Below are positions 52,177 through 62,517 of a stretch of 64,000 bases of DNA, one piece after another. Origin of the DNA: Notospermus geniculatus (lineage: Eukaryota; Nemertea; Pilidiophora; Heteronemertea; Lineidae); the NCBI GenBank assembly GCA_002633025.1, contig NMRB01000821.1, positions 174,481 through 238,480 of the forward strand, given 5' to 3'. A program made the position numbers and the translations under genes. Under the pieces are notes generated by a model. It had not been told where the DNA came from. It did not search any database and saw only the letters and a program-made list of their open reading frames with translations. Every line of letters starts with the position of its first letter. The stretch's first letter is position 1.

Positions 52177-55100
52177 GTCACTGGGAATATGTCACATTTA
52201 TTTCTTTTGCCAAAATGATAGCACAGTGAAAATTTTAAGCGTCCAGCTTGTGGATGGAAGCCAGCCAGGCGGAAAGAGCAGAGGCAGAGTCCGTCATCAG
52301 CGCCCCCGCAGTGCAGTTCATGAGTTACAGTGTAGTAGGCCTACAGTACATTGTGCAGTGCATGGCGTGCATTTGATGTAAACATTGGCCAATAAAGTAA
52401 CTTCCAAACGCCGGATGCGCCTAAACTACTAGCTACATGGAAGGCGGCATAAAGTGATTCAAATCGACAAATTATTGACGGCCGATCGTCTTATCTTAGC
52501 GATCGCAATAAATCAATTCAATGATCAATTCAATACGCTGTCGGTCCAAAAACATCTTCCAACAAAGGCAAACATCATCCAAGATGGGTCATGCTAATTA
52601 CCGTCCACCACCCTTTTTGTACTGTTATTGTACAGTCTTCCACCTCAATATTTATTTAAAACATCTTTTCTTTATCTTTCTCTCAAAAAATAATGTAAAC
52701 CGCATGAGAATCGCTGAGAATATTCTGTTTTTTATCATCGTCCACCACCCACGATTCTTCAATCAGCGCCACCCTCGGACGCCCATGGAACCAGGTTTGA
52801 TGGCAATGTAGTTCTCGAACTCACCACCCGATGGTGGCGCTGACTGACGAATCGTGGTGCTGGACGATGAAAAAAAACAGAAAGTTCTGTGATATTCTCA
52901 GCGATTCTGATGCGGTTTACATTATTGTTTGAGAGAGAGATAAAGAAAAAGATGTTTTAAATAAATATTGAGGTGGAAGACTGTACAATAACAGTACAAA
53001 AAGGGTGGTGGACGGTAATTAGCACGACCGTCCAAGATGGCAACTGGGGCCCTGTCCCATAATTCCTCCTTCTATTGTCTCGACCCATGGATTAAAAATG
53101 CTCCCTCAATTAAATACCGACGACACCACTTCCCTCTGCCAACTTCGCCCCAACAATTTCCCGTGCTATTTGGGATCATCCGCAGTCTGACAATTTATTG
53201 GTCAATGTAACATCAAATGCACGCCATGCACTGCACAATGTACTGTAACTGTACTGCGGGGGCACTGATGACTGGGCCCTTTCCGCCTGGCTGGCCTCCA
53301 ACGTGGCGGCTGCGATAAGGCCTATTCATCGTTTCCATGACGTAAGCCTAGGGCCCGGTTGCACAAAACTCACGATAGCGCTAACTTGGTGTTAGCGCTA
53401 ACTTTATGTTAGATGACGTAAAATCTATTGTCTTTTTATGTCATTTAACATAAAGTTAGCGCTAACACCAAGTTAGCGCTTCTCATGAGTTTTGTGCAAC
53501 CCACCCAGGCCTACGTCGTTCTGTGACGTTGCGCGTTTTGCCCACCAGCTTTGCATACATCAGCAATGCATTTTGCCCACCAGCTTTGCGTCATTACAGC
53601 GACGACAGCAATGGCGGACACTGTCGGACTTGCGTCATGGAGACGATGAATACATGATATACACAGGGTCAGTGTATACTCTAGGCCTACTGTTAGGGCT
53701 ATTGTTGGGGTCAGGAACAATAGGGCTATTGTTGGGGTTAGGAACAGTGTTATGCCCGTTGTTTATGTACGAGTAAGATTTTCTTGTACTAAAAATTATA
53801 AATGAGGCTCATAAAGGGTGATTTTGGTCATAGGCCACCGATTGCCTTGCGTTCAGAAAGGCATTGTGAACACCCATTTGAGCCCCATTTATAATTTTTA
53901 TTTCCAGAAAAATCCTAAGTGTACAACGACAGGAGGTAATAATCTAGGAGGACCCTACTCCATATTCAAGTAGGAGAGGCTAGGCGCATAAAAACATGAA
54001 TACTACGGCAATTTTCATTTTTTTGAACCCAAATTTCGCCTGGTGAATGTTGAATGTCTACTTTACCGAACAGTAACGTTGGTTTTACCATAACTTACAT
54101 ATTTCTTTGTCTGGTTATCTCATTTTCGCGTGATGGTGTTTTAAGACCGATTTCGGCCGTTTTGGTCACGCTCAGATCGGTGAATGCGCACTGATTTCTG
54201 GGAAAAACAATCTTGGTTCTAGGTGGAACATTCATTTGTTGGGAATGACGTCGTTTCCTGGACTTCGCAACGCAAGAGCATGCAGCGTCAACACTACAAG
54301 TGCCGACGTCATAACGTCACGCATGGTCATGCGGTGATGTTTTGACGTCGTTGCCGGCCGGTCATGCCGGTGCACGCTTCTACACACAGCAGGCCGTATG
54401 GATGATTCGCTTTGTTTTCTCCTGGGTTTTCACACTTATTCCAGCCGCTGTTGATTAATAACAGACAGACGTAAGTTATTTGTTGGCTTGTTGTGCGTGT
54501 CATGGTGTGTACACCCCACTCGATCTTTGAATCGAGAATCAAACGGCGGCCCTTGACGACCAGTCACGTGATGCCGCGCCAGATTCCTGGGGACACGATT
54601 GAAAATGAAGGAAAATCCGTTCATGCGCAACAGGCTCTTCCTGTTTCTGAGCGTGACCACCCGTGGTCTTAATGTATAATACAGCCTGTTCCTACGCACA
54701 AAATCATCGTTTGTCGCCATCCCGTGAGTAAACATTCACGGAATTTTGGTCCTAATGATGTTAAAATCAGTTAAATTGATGATGAAAAACACTGCAATGC
54801 AAAATATGGTATATTTATTTCAAAAACTCGTTTGGAGTGCTGAGAGCCTACTTCAGGAGTAGGGTCCTCCTAGATTATTACCTCCTGNTCGGACCGGGCA
54901 CCAGTCTAACGATCACGGGGTGCTACTGGTGCTGCCACCTGCAAGAAGGAATAAAACTAGTTTGCCGACCATGTTTGTAAACAAACAAGCTTGTTTGCAA
55001 CTTCGGCGTCTAACTCCTTTAAAAAAAACAATTTTAAAAATTGTGTCATTTGGTTGTACTGTGTAATGTAATGTATACCATATAATACAGAAATTATTTG

Positions 55101-58100
55101 ACTGAACTCATTTGGGAATGCAGTTGTGCAGCATGAGTGTTGGACTTATGTCCAGGAGGCAATGTGTTTGATTCCAGGTCAGAGTTGCCACTACAAAAAA
55201 GTACATGTATTACTTTTGCAACCACTCTGAGAACATGAAGGATTGTAATTATTGAAGATCATCTTCAAGATGTGTGCCTGCCCAGGTCACACCTACCTAG
55301 CACAGATGCAGCACTCACAACCTTATCAAGACAATCTCCTTGTTTGACACCCTCTTTTAATTTCTAGGCAGACGCAGGGACTGTTGGCTTTGTGGGTCTC
55401 GGTAACATGGGCAATCATATGGCGCGGAACCTACTTAATAAAGGCTATCAGGTGTTGGCATTTGATGTAATGGACGCACCTCTCAATGCTGCCAAGAATG
55501 ATGGTGAGTTTGAAGATGAATTTATTTCTTTATTTATTTATAATACATGTATAAATAAATTTGTGGGTTAATTCTTCATTAAAACATGCATATAGATGAA
55601 ACATGCCTTAAAACATTTTACATTTAGATATCAGAGAATTTGATAAAACATACATCTAAAACATTTGGCATTGGATATCACAGATAAAATTTGCAAAGAA
55701 AAACCCACAGGGAGAAGACAGTAGGTCCCTCCCAAAGAGTCTGGTAGCTCCACACAGTTATGGCCATGAAGGCAGACAAGCAGCACTGCCATGATGTGAA
55801 TTTCAAACATGAGGCACTCTTTCGCACTGATGCTTTTGTACATGATAGTATCAACCATTCTTTCCCTATAATTGTATTGAATAATTATCTGATTACAAAA
55901 AGTTTATTTTTGTTTGCCAAGTTATTTGACAGTCTTCCTGTATTGTACTGTAGGCGCTCAGATTGCCAGCTCCCCTGCTGAAGTTGCTGGTAAAGTGAAG
56001 ACATGCATCACAATGTTGCCGTCCAGTCCAAATGTGATAGAGGTGTACTCGGGGAATAAGGGATTACTTAGGTCAGTGTAGACGAAATTCTTGAATGCAG
56101 CCGTGTACTGAATTGCAAAAACTGGTTTCATGCTTGTGTGTGTCTGAGAACAGATCCACCAAGGTACTTTTTGGCAGTCAGATTAACTGCTGCAGCCTTG
56201 GTAGTCTCGCTTGGCCAGAAGCTACGTGCTCACCCTTCGGTAAGTCACACACCGAGTCTGGCTCTTTTAGAGATTAACAGTCGTGAAGACAGGGTGGTGG
56301 CAGCACGGGCACTTCTCATTTCGCTTAGTTCAGCGGAATTTCCACGGCAATTCTTAGTGAGAAGCGTGGTGATTGGCTGGAGCCCAGTGGAGTGCCATCT
56401 AGTGGTGTTCAAGGCTTTTGAGCCCCAAAAGTGCCAGTGTGTGGAAGACCGGGACATCGGATACACACTGGGGCCAAGTGTACAGCTTTGGATAAAACCT
56501 ACCACTTTCTTCTGAACTGACTTTCTCAACACTGCTGAGAATGCCTTTATGATTTCAGTGCGGCACAAACTGGTTCCTTGTTCCTGGACAGCAGTACCAT
56601 TGACCCGTCAGTCTCTCAGGATGTGTCGATGAAATGTGCTGAGAAAGGTGCTGATTACATGGATGCACCTGTCTCGGGAGGTTGGTGAATACACTTGTTC
56701 TTACTCAATACTTTCAAATTGCATTAACTAATTTTCCATACCACATACTTCTGTTCTGCTACAGTTAAGCCCGAAATTATTCATACTGCATGAAAAATTA
56801 TAGGAAAACTAGAAATTGACTTGTCAGTCAATTTGAAGACCGCCTTTGGATATTGAGAGACAAGAGAGAGGGCACTGATAACAACATATATCTAATGAGG
56901 AAGGCGCACAACAAGCTCTGCCAACAGAGGGCCCTGCAAGCACATGACCCATGGTTGCAATGAGAAAGCCTTTTACCAAGTCAATAATTATTGAATATTT
57001 CATCCCTGAATTACTCTGCACGGGAAAATAGCACCAGAAATGTAATTTTATTGGTGCTTAATTCTATTTTGATGAGTTTTACGAAGAAAATCAATAAAAT
57101 ATATTTTTAATTGGAAATGCATTGCACATGACCTTTTTGTACTGGTGCTGCCATCTGGATTTTTAGTCGTGCGCCTTCCTCATTAGTTGTCAAGTGCAAA
57201 GAAATGTAGTAGTATTTAACTAGAGCTGGCTAACGCCAGAGATCTCTGCTATGTGTCTCCAACTGTGGTGAGGAGATATAGATCATTGCAGTAGGTCAGT
57301 TCAAGCATATCCTTCGTAAGTTTTAGTTTACAAAGACAACGAAAACAAAGAAATGTGTTCGCCGTCTAAAAATAGATTATACAGTCCTCGGCCCAAGACG
57401 GAACAGTTATAGTGACGTCATGGAGTGCCTAAGGAGACCTTGAATTCTGATTTTGCCATGGTAAATGGAACGATGACGCAGCAGGGGATTCCAACAACAA
57501 ACACATCACCTGCATTGGATTCTATATTGGGCTCGGGGATCACCTCGTCGGCGATCTGTGTTTTAGGCGATAAAGCCGCAAAATACCCATCAAATGATTA
57601 CGGATTGAGCCAGTTAACGAACTTGAGCTGTATTTTATATTCATCTAGACATCCCGTAAGTCTTAGGCGGATGTATCTCTTATTTCTTAAGTTATCGCTC
57701 GGAAACCAAATGTTGGTCACAGACATTCAGAGAAACTCAGTAAAACCAATGAAGACCGCCACCTGTGAGGTGGTGGCGGTCTTAAATATTTAGAAAATAC
57801 TCATCAGCTCAACTGGCACGTCTTAGGCTTGATTGAAATACTTTTAGTCGGAATGTACAGAGATTGAAAAATGGGGGCAAAATATTACCGAAATATCACA
57901 ATTTCAAAATATTATGAAGCACATTTAACTAAATTTCAAATATTTGATTCGATATCAACATCATGTCATACTATACTATGACCGATTCTAAAAATTGCGT
58001 TAAAGAAAGTTTTCAGAAATCTCACTTTGATTTTGTGAAATTGCAAGATATCAATCGAATTTTCACATTTGATACTTTGATAATTTCAAGAATTTTGAAA

Positions 58101-61100
58101 AAAAATCGAATGCCCACATACTCAAAGCGAATCGATAGCGGATTTTGTTTACATTTGGCTGGTGTTTGTAAACACAAAATTCAGCCAATCAAAATGCACG
58201 AAAATTTCTTTGTTGACATTCTGGAGAAGTTTGTTTACATTTTTTGCTGAAAATTCCTCCCCTTCAGGGTTCAAAGTTCATGACCATTTGGTCTGAAATG
58301 CGACCTGGATTTTGCTCTGTGCGACCCAAAAATTTGATGTCCTAATGCATTTTGTATTGTGTGCGACTTGATTGTTTGGCATGTTCGACCAAAATCTGCT
58401 TTTTCAGAAAACGAACTTTGATCCCTGCCCTTTCAAATTCTATTTCTAAATCAAATTTTTTCGCTTTCGATTCGCTTCAAATGAAAAGGATTTCACCTAA
58501 TTTTCTGACTTTGTTCAATCATACATGTATGAGATAGTAATTTAAATAAATGGCAAAAAATGAAGAAAAATCATGCCGTTTTCAAAATTATGCTGCAAAA
58601 ATGATGAAAGTATGTTCATGCCAATATTTCTTCACAAAAGTTCTAAGATAAGGTTGTATGATATGAAATCAATTTCAAATCAAATATTTCAAATTGTAAA
58701 AAGACAGGTTTTTCATGATATTTTGAAATTGTGGTGTTTTCGAGATATTTTGCCCATATTTTCAATCTCCGTACATTCCGGCTAAAAGTCATTAAATGAA
58801 GCGCAATTACGTGCCAGTGCAGCTGGTAGGTATTGTCTAAATATTTTTCCTATAATATTTCATGGGGTCAGTGTTCTCCACAGCAGTTAAAAAATTGGCG
58901 GCCCGCCCCTCTTAAAAATACCGACAGCAAAATCCGCCCCTCTTAAAAATGGCCCGCCCCTCTTAAAAATTCATCCGCCCTAATATTTATGATTTAGATC
59001 GCTCAATTATGCATCTCAGATGCTCAGAAAATGCATCTCAGAGCATCTAAAATCCAAATTTTGCTGGGGGAGACCCCCCGCCAGAAGGTGCCTTGCGCGG
59101 TGCCTTCGCGACCACGCCCACTGCCGCCTCTCTTAGACCCAAACCTGTGGAGAACACTGTCAGGGGTATGAATCATTTCGGGCTTAACGGTACATCAGGG
59201 TTCGTACTCTACCTTGAAATCCTTGAAAACCTGGAATTTTGAGGTCTCCCCTTTCCAGGTATGGAAAACCTTGAAAAACCATGATTTACCCCAGAAGTCT
59301 TGAAAAGTCCTTGAATTTTGCCCATGTGGTCTTCATAGAATCCAAAATTTTCTGGGGGAGGACCCCCAGACCCCCCATCATTTTCTTTTTATCCGCGCTC
59401 ATACTCGTTGAGTCGTCGGCCCTCATTTTGGCCCTTCCAAAATGTATTGGCGGAGAAAACCCGATGTGCTTGTACAATTGTCTGGGTTAGTGATGTCATG
59501 ATCATATATATTAGGCCAATGATTGATCCTGGTAAGAACTTGAATATTGGCAAAATAGTCCTGGAATTTTGGGATATTTGGCCCTGGAATTCCTTGAAAA
59601 GTCCTGGAATTTTAGGTCTGGGGGTAGTGTACGAACCCTGTGTACATTTCCTTTTCATCACTCTGTTATACAGGGGTAAATGCAGCCAAGGATGCCCTCT
59701 TAACATTCATGGTCGGAGGAAACGAATCTCGCTTCGGTGAAGCTCAGTCCATTTTACAACACATGGGGAAAAATGTCATCCACTGCGGTGCAGTCGGGAC
59801 AGGACAGGCAGCTAAGATCTGTAATAATATGTTACTTGGAATATCAATGATCGGCGTGTCAGAGGCCATGAACTTAGGAATCAAGTGAGTTTAGTATTAC
59901 AGTTTTTCTACAGTTTGTTGAGACGGATTGAGCCTACCTTTGGGGATTTTGCTGAATAAATTAGTTGCCAAATTTCTGCTGTCCATTTTTTTGCTGTAAG
60001 TTTCATGTGGCGTCAGGGCCGTATTTAGCTTTTTGGTCCGGGGGCCAAGGCATCTCGGGGGGGGGGGGGGGGGGGGGGGNTTTTTTGCCCAAAATCCGCA
60101 TGAAAATCATGTTTTTTGGCTGGCTCAGGGGGGCAATTGCCCCCCCCCTCGGGCCTCGCGTAATAGCCGAGGTGACGTGTCCAAACTGCTCAGGTCATTT
60201 TAACTGCCCTGACTTTTAAAAAGTCCTCAGTTTGTCTGTTCTGCCTCAAGTAAAAAGTGCAGTTTGTCTTTCTGCCATAAAAGTCCTCAGTTTGTCTATT
60301 CTGCCTCGTGTTGTAAGTAAAAGTGCAAGTTTATCTGTCTGTTCAAAAGGCCTCAGTTTGTCTATCTGTCTTGAAAGTCCTCAGTTTGTCTGTTTTGAAA
60401 CGATAAGATATAAATGGAAGGGGATAATTTCATTGTAGATATTCAGTCACTCTTCAATTTACGAAAACAGCAAGCTAACTTTATGGTGATAAATCTTTTC
60501 ATTACAGACTTGGGTTAGACAAGAATATGCTTGCCAAAATCATCAACATGAGTTCTGGGCAGTGTTGGTCCAGTGAAAAATACAACCCTTGTCCGGGTGT
60601 GTTGCCGAATGTTCCGTCAAGTAATGACTACATCGGTGGTTTCGGTGCGGCCCTCATGTTAAAGGTAGGAGAGATATTGGGTTCTGTTTTACAAATGTAG
60701 ATGAAATTTTCCCGAATAAACTGTGGAGAAGCTTTCTGGTAGTTAAGAGTTAAGTCCGTGTATTGCTGTTTTTACAAGTTAGTAAGTACACTGGAACACA
60801 GTGTGGCAGATAATGGTGAATTGAATAAGACTTTTTGTTGGATCTATCTAAAGGGAAATCAGTGGAAATAACAGAGGTGGTATAATAATTTTTTCTAGAG
60901 TACTACATATAAGTTTCGGATGCCTCTCTGTTGACCTCAGCAAGTTCAGTTCAAGTTCATTGCTTGTCTCTTCCAGGATCTTGGTCTTGCCCAAAATGCA
61001 GCGCTGGCGACAAAGTCCCTGACACCCCTTGGCTCTATGGCACATCAAATTTACCAAATGATCTGCAAGAAGGGTTATGATGGGAAGGACTTCGGGTCAA

Positions 61101-61135
61101 TATTCAAGTTTCTCCAAGAGCAAGACAGCAAGTAG
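52098..61135 (+). CDS. HIBADH: 3-hydroxyisobutyrate dehydrogenase, mitochondrial (325 aa)
   Basis: This enzyme oxidises 3-hydroxyisobutyrate to methylmalonate semialdehyde with NAD+ in mitochondrial valine catabolism. Seven exons join in phase: 52098-52176, 55372-55503, 55954-56071, 56559-56680, 59674-59884, 60508-60664, 60977-61135 (978 bases including stop). Seen: presequence [20 protein letters not shown]; Rossmann motif GFVGLGNMG (32-40); DSSTID (120-125); substrate motif DAPVSGGV (145-152); [11 protein letters not shown] with the catalytic Lys198 and Asn202; and the C-terminal [12 protein letters not shown] and [10 protein letters not shown] segments. Length is close to the mammalian protein (336 aa). 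No disabling change was seen. Introns are filled with repeats; the long ones are 1 (3.2 kb) and 4 (3.0 kb). Confidence 0.95.
52250..53310. repeat. Nested inverted repeat, about 1 kb, in HIBADH intron 1
   Basis: The outer arms (GGCGGAAAG, GCATGGCGTGCATTTGATGT and neighbours at 52270-52400) are mirrored at 53210-53308. The inner arms 52585-52780 are mirrored at 52835-53028 (ATTTATTTAAAACATCTTTT and many others). The centre is near 52805. No transposase is present. Confidence 0.8.
53351..53507. mobile_element. Palindrome with GGGCCCGGTTGCACAAAAC end
   Basis: The arms include AGCGCTAACTTGGTGTTAGC and AACTTTATGTTA, mirrored around 53430. The end is a variant of the GGGCC...CATAAA motif. It lies in HIBADH intron 1. 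Confidence 0.8.
53783..53905. repeat. Inverted repeat
   Basis: GTACTAAAAATTATAAATGA and GGGTGATTTTGGTCATAGGC are mirrored at 53862-53905 with slight change. Confidence 0.7.
53930..54887. mobile_element. 958-bp element with 31-bp terminal inverted repeats
   Basis: CAGGAGGTAATAATCTAGGA with GGACCCTACTCC opens and its inverse closes the element just before a single N at 54888. The interior has CpG-bearing sequence with short open frames only. No transposase motif was seen. It lies in HIBADH intron 1. Confidence 0.75.
54888..55371. other. End of HIBADH intron 1, no feature
   Basis: A single N is followed by unique-looking sequence. A weak tRNA-like pattern (GTTTGATTCCAGGTC near 55165) is not convincing. 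The acceptor at 55371 is preceded by CCTCTTTTAATTTCTAGGCAG. Confidence 0.5.
55372..56680 (+). CDS. HIBADH: HIBADH exons 2-4: NAD-binding domain
   Basis: Exon 2 (55372-55503) has [14 protein letters not shown] and FDVMDAP. Exon 3 (55954-56071) has SSPAEVAG and [15 protein letters not shown]. Exon 4 (56559-56680) has [12 protein letters not shown] and YMDAPVSG. Exon 2 ends GAT G|GTGAGT and exon 4 ends GGA G|GTTGGT. Confidence 0.93.
56202..56488 (+). mobile_element. 295-bp repeat, copy B (HIBADH intron 3)
   Basis: This is the same sequence as 45444-45738 with small differences (CACCGAGTCTGGCTCTTTTA, TGGAGTGCCATCTAGTGGTG). It lies 70 bp upstream of exon 4. Confidence 0.75.
56690..57837. other. 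HIBADH intron 4, first part
   Basis: AT-rich sequence without an exon. A short perfect hairpin at about 57750-57783 (GACCGCCACCTGTGAGGTGG) is visible. The 57425-57793 open frame is a chance frame. Confidence 0.5.
57838..58790. mobile_element. 953-bp element with about 110-bp terminal inverted repeats
   Basis: TACTTTTAGTCGGAATGTAC, AGATTGAAAA and AAATTGTGATATTTCG-like sequence on the left are mirrored on the right (GTACATTCCGGCTAAAAGT). A second layer of AT-rich arms follows inside. No intact protein was recognised. Loss of coding suggests a non-autonomous copy. Confidence 0.7.
58870..59650. repeat. Two dispersed repeats in HIBADH intron 4
   Basis: Bases 58880-59160 contain CCCGCCCCTCTTAAAAAT repeated three times and a GGGGGAGACCCCCCGCC tract. 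Bases 59205-59640 carry repeated CTTGAAAA, CCTGGAATTTT and AGTCCTTGAATTTTG words plus a nested GGGGGAGGACCCCC part. Both look like decayed mobile elements. Confidence 0.6.
59674..61135 (+). CDS. HIBADH: HIBADH exons 5-7: catalytic and C-terminal domain
   Basis: Exon 5 (59674-59884) has [10 protein letters not shown] and [19 protein letters not shown]. Exon 6 (60508-60664) has [20 protein letters not shown] and [12 protein letters not shown]. Exon 7 (60977-61135) has [20 protein letters not shown] and ends QEQDSK-stop. Confidence 0.93.
60012..60395. repeat. G-tract repeat and minisatellite in HIBADH intron 5
   Basis: Bases 60012-60170 are the GGGG/CCCC repeat type, interrupted by a G run with a single N at 60080. 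Bases 60215-60395 are tandem units with AGTCCTCAGTTTGTCTATTC and TGCCTC. Confidence 0.75.
60745..60905. mobile_element. Tc1-like element relic, copy B (3' half)
   Basis: The order of TACAAG.TAGTAAGTA, ACAGTGTGGCA, GACTTTTTGT and GGAAATAACAGAGGTGGT matches 34590-34722. The left half is missing and the right end is eroded to TCTAGAGTACTA. It lies in HIBADH intron 6. Confidence 0.7.
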
Positions 61136-62127
61136 ATGTAAGATGTCCACTGGTTATCAGGCATACGGATCACAGATCTATCGGCAGCTGGCTTTTGGGC
61201 ACTATAAATCCCTGTTAGCNAGGGGGCCAATGCCCCCAGCAGAAAGTGACAAAACAAATTTTTGCTCTAAAACAGGTCTTTCCGTTTGACGGGCGCGAAA
61301 ATGCATGCACTTCGTAAACAATAGAATTTCTATTGTTTGCGAGGCGCATGCATTTTCGCGCCCATCAAACGGAAAGGCCTGCTAAAATGTCATTTCCCCT
61401 CTTCGAGCCAAGCTATTGTCGTGTCAAATGTGGGGAAAATGCATCTGAGAGGGTGTAGATTTTCAATTTGGGGGGAGCCCCCCAGGCCCCCCTCCAGCTT
61501 CACCCTTCAGACTCGATCAATTTTGCCCCCTACGCCAGAAAAGCCAGCTACGCCCCTGGTTAGTGTTAGCATGGAACTGGAAGTATTATAAAGAGATTTC
61601 TTTTAGTGACATTATAAAGAGAAGTATTATAATACTTCCATGGTGTTAGTATGTGCTAGTTTTAGGTGTAGACAGTATTATTGTTTGTGCAACGTATACA
61701 TTTGCCTTCATCATGTTCATTTGGTAAGCAGGTTGTCCATGTACAAATAGGCCTACATGTATCTCCGGGTGTATTTTGTGTAACGGGCTAAGCATACGTA
61801 AATACGCATTATACATGGATAACCTGCTCAATGTATCTCTCCATAGTGCCATTGAATGGCATGCACTATTCTAATCTTGCTGCCATACAACCCTGTTAAT
61901 TGCCAACTTGGGGTCGTTTTTTTGACTAATTGGGCCTATCACTTATAAACAATGTAAATATTGGTTATAATATAAATATTCATTCGTTAAAATGCTTATT
62001 TTGTCTTTCTTATTCACTGTACAATGTAATTGTTCGATTAAATCACAGTACCGTAAGCATGAGGCATGACATACTGCTAAATTTCACTTTTGCAATCGCA
62101 TGTAGTAGGCCTAATGTAACGCGTTAA
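61136..62127. repeat. HIBADH 3' region with palindrome and G/C-tract repeat
   Basis: After the stop codon a single N (61220) precedes a palindrome at 61273-61381 (arms AGGTCTTTCCGTTTGACGGG and GCGCGAAAATGCATGC) and a GGGGGGAGCCCCCCAGG-type repeat to about 61560. From 61570 to 62127 the sequence is AT-rich with a small inverted AAGTATTATAA motif. I see no sure poly(A) signal. Confidence 0.6.
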
Positions 62128-62517
62128 GGTTCCCACAGGTCGACATTGCGTCTTGAAGCAACTCGACGGATCAAAAAACCACCACGCGCAGGTCGACATT
62201 TCAGCGATTGAGAGGAACTCGGAGCAACTGGGAGTTGCCTCGGAACACCACGCTCATGATGCATCCGGCAGTTGTTCGGAGACGTTAAGCGCGCTCAGGT
62301 GGACAAAATCCATCCTGAGAATATCAGGCGTTCTTACTGCTCGCTCCCTTCGCCACCGCAGACAAACTGAGCGATGAAGAGGAGCGAGGTAAAAACCCCT
62401 GCTGTGGGAGGATGACAAAATCGGCAACTGATCAGTCACTACGAGTTGCTTCCATCGCCGGAAAGCTAGTTGCCGCGACTTGCTTCAGGACGCAATGTCG
62501 ACCTGTGGGCACCTTTA
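62128..62517. repeat. 390-bp inverted repeat
   Basis: CCACAGGTCGACATTGCGTC is mirrored at 62490-62510. Inner arms contain TTGAAGCAACTCG and further matches (AACTGGGAGTTGCC region). No gene. Confidence 0.75.

Noticed and set aside
57425-57793. 122-codon frame in HIBADH intron 4
   Set aside because: No recognisable motif, no upstream context and location inside an intron between two proven exons.
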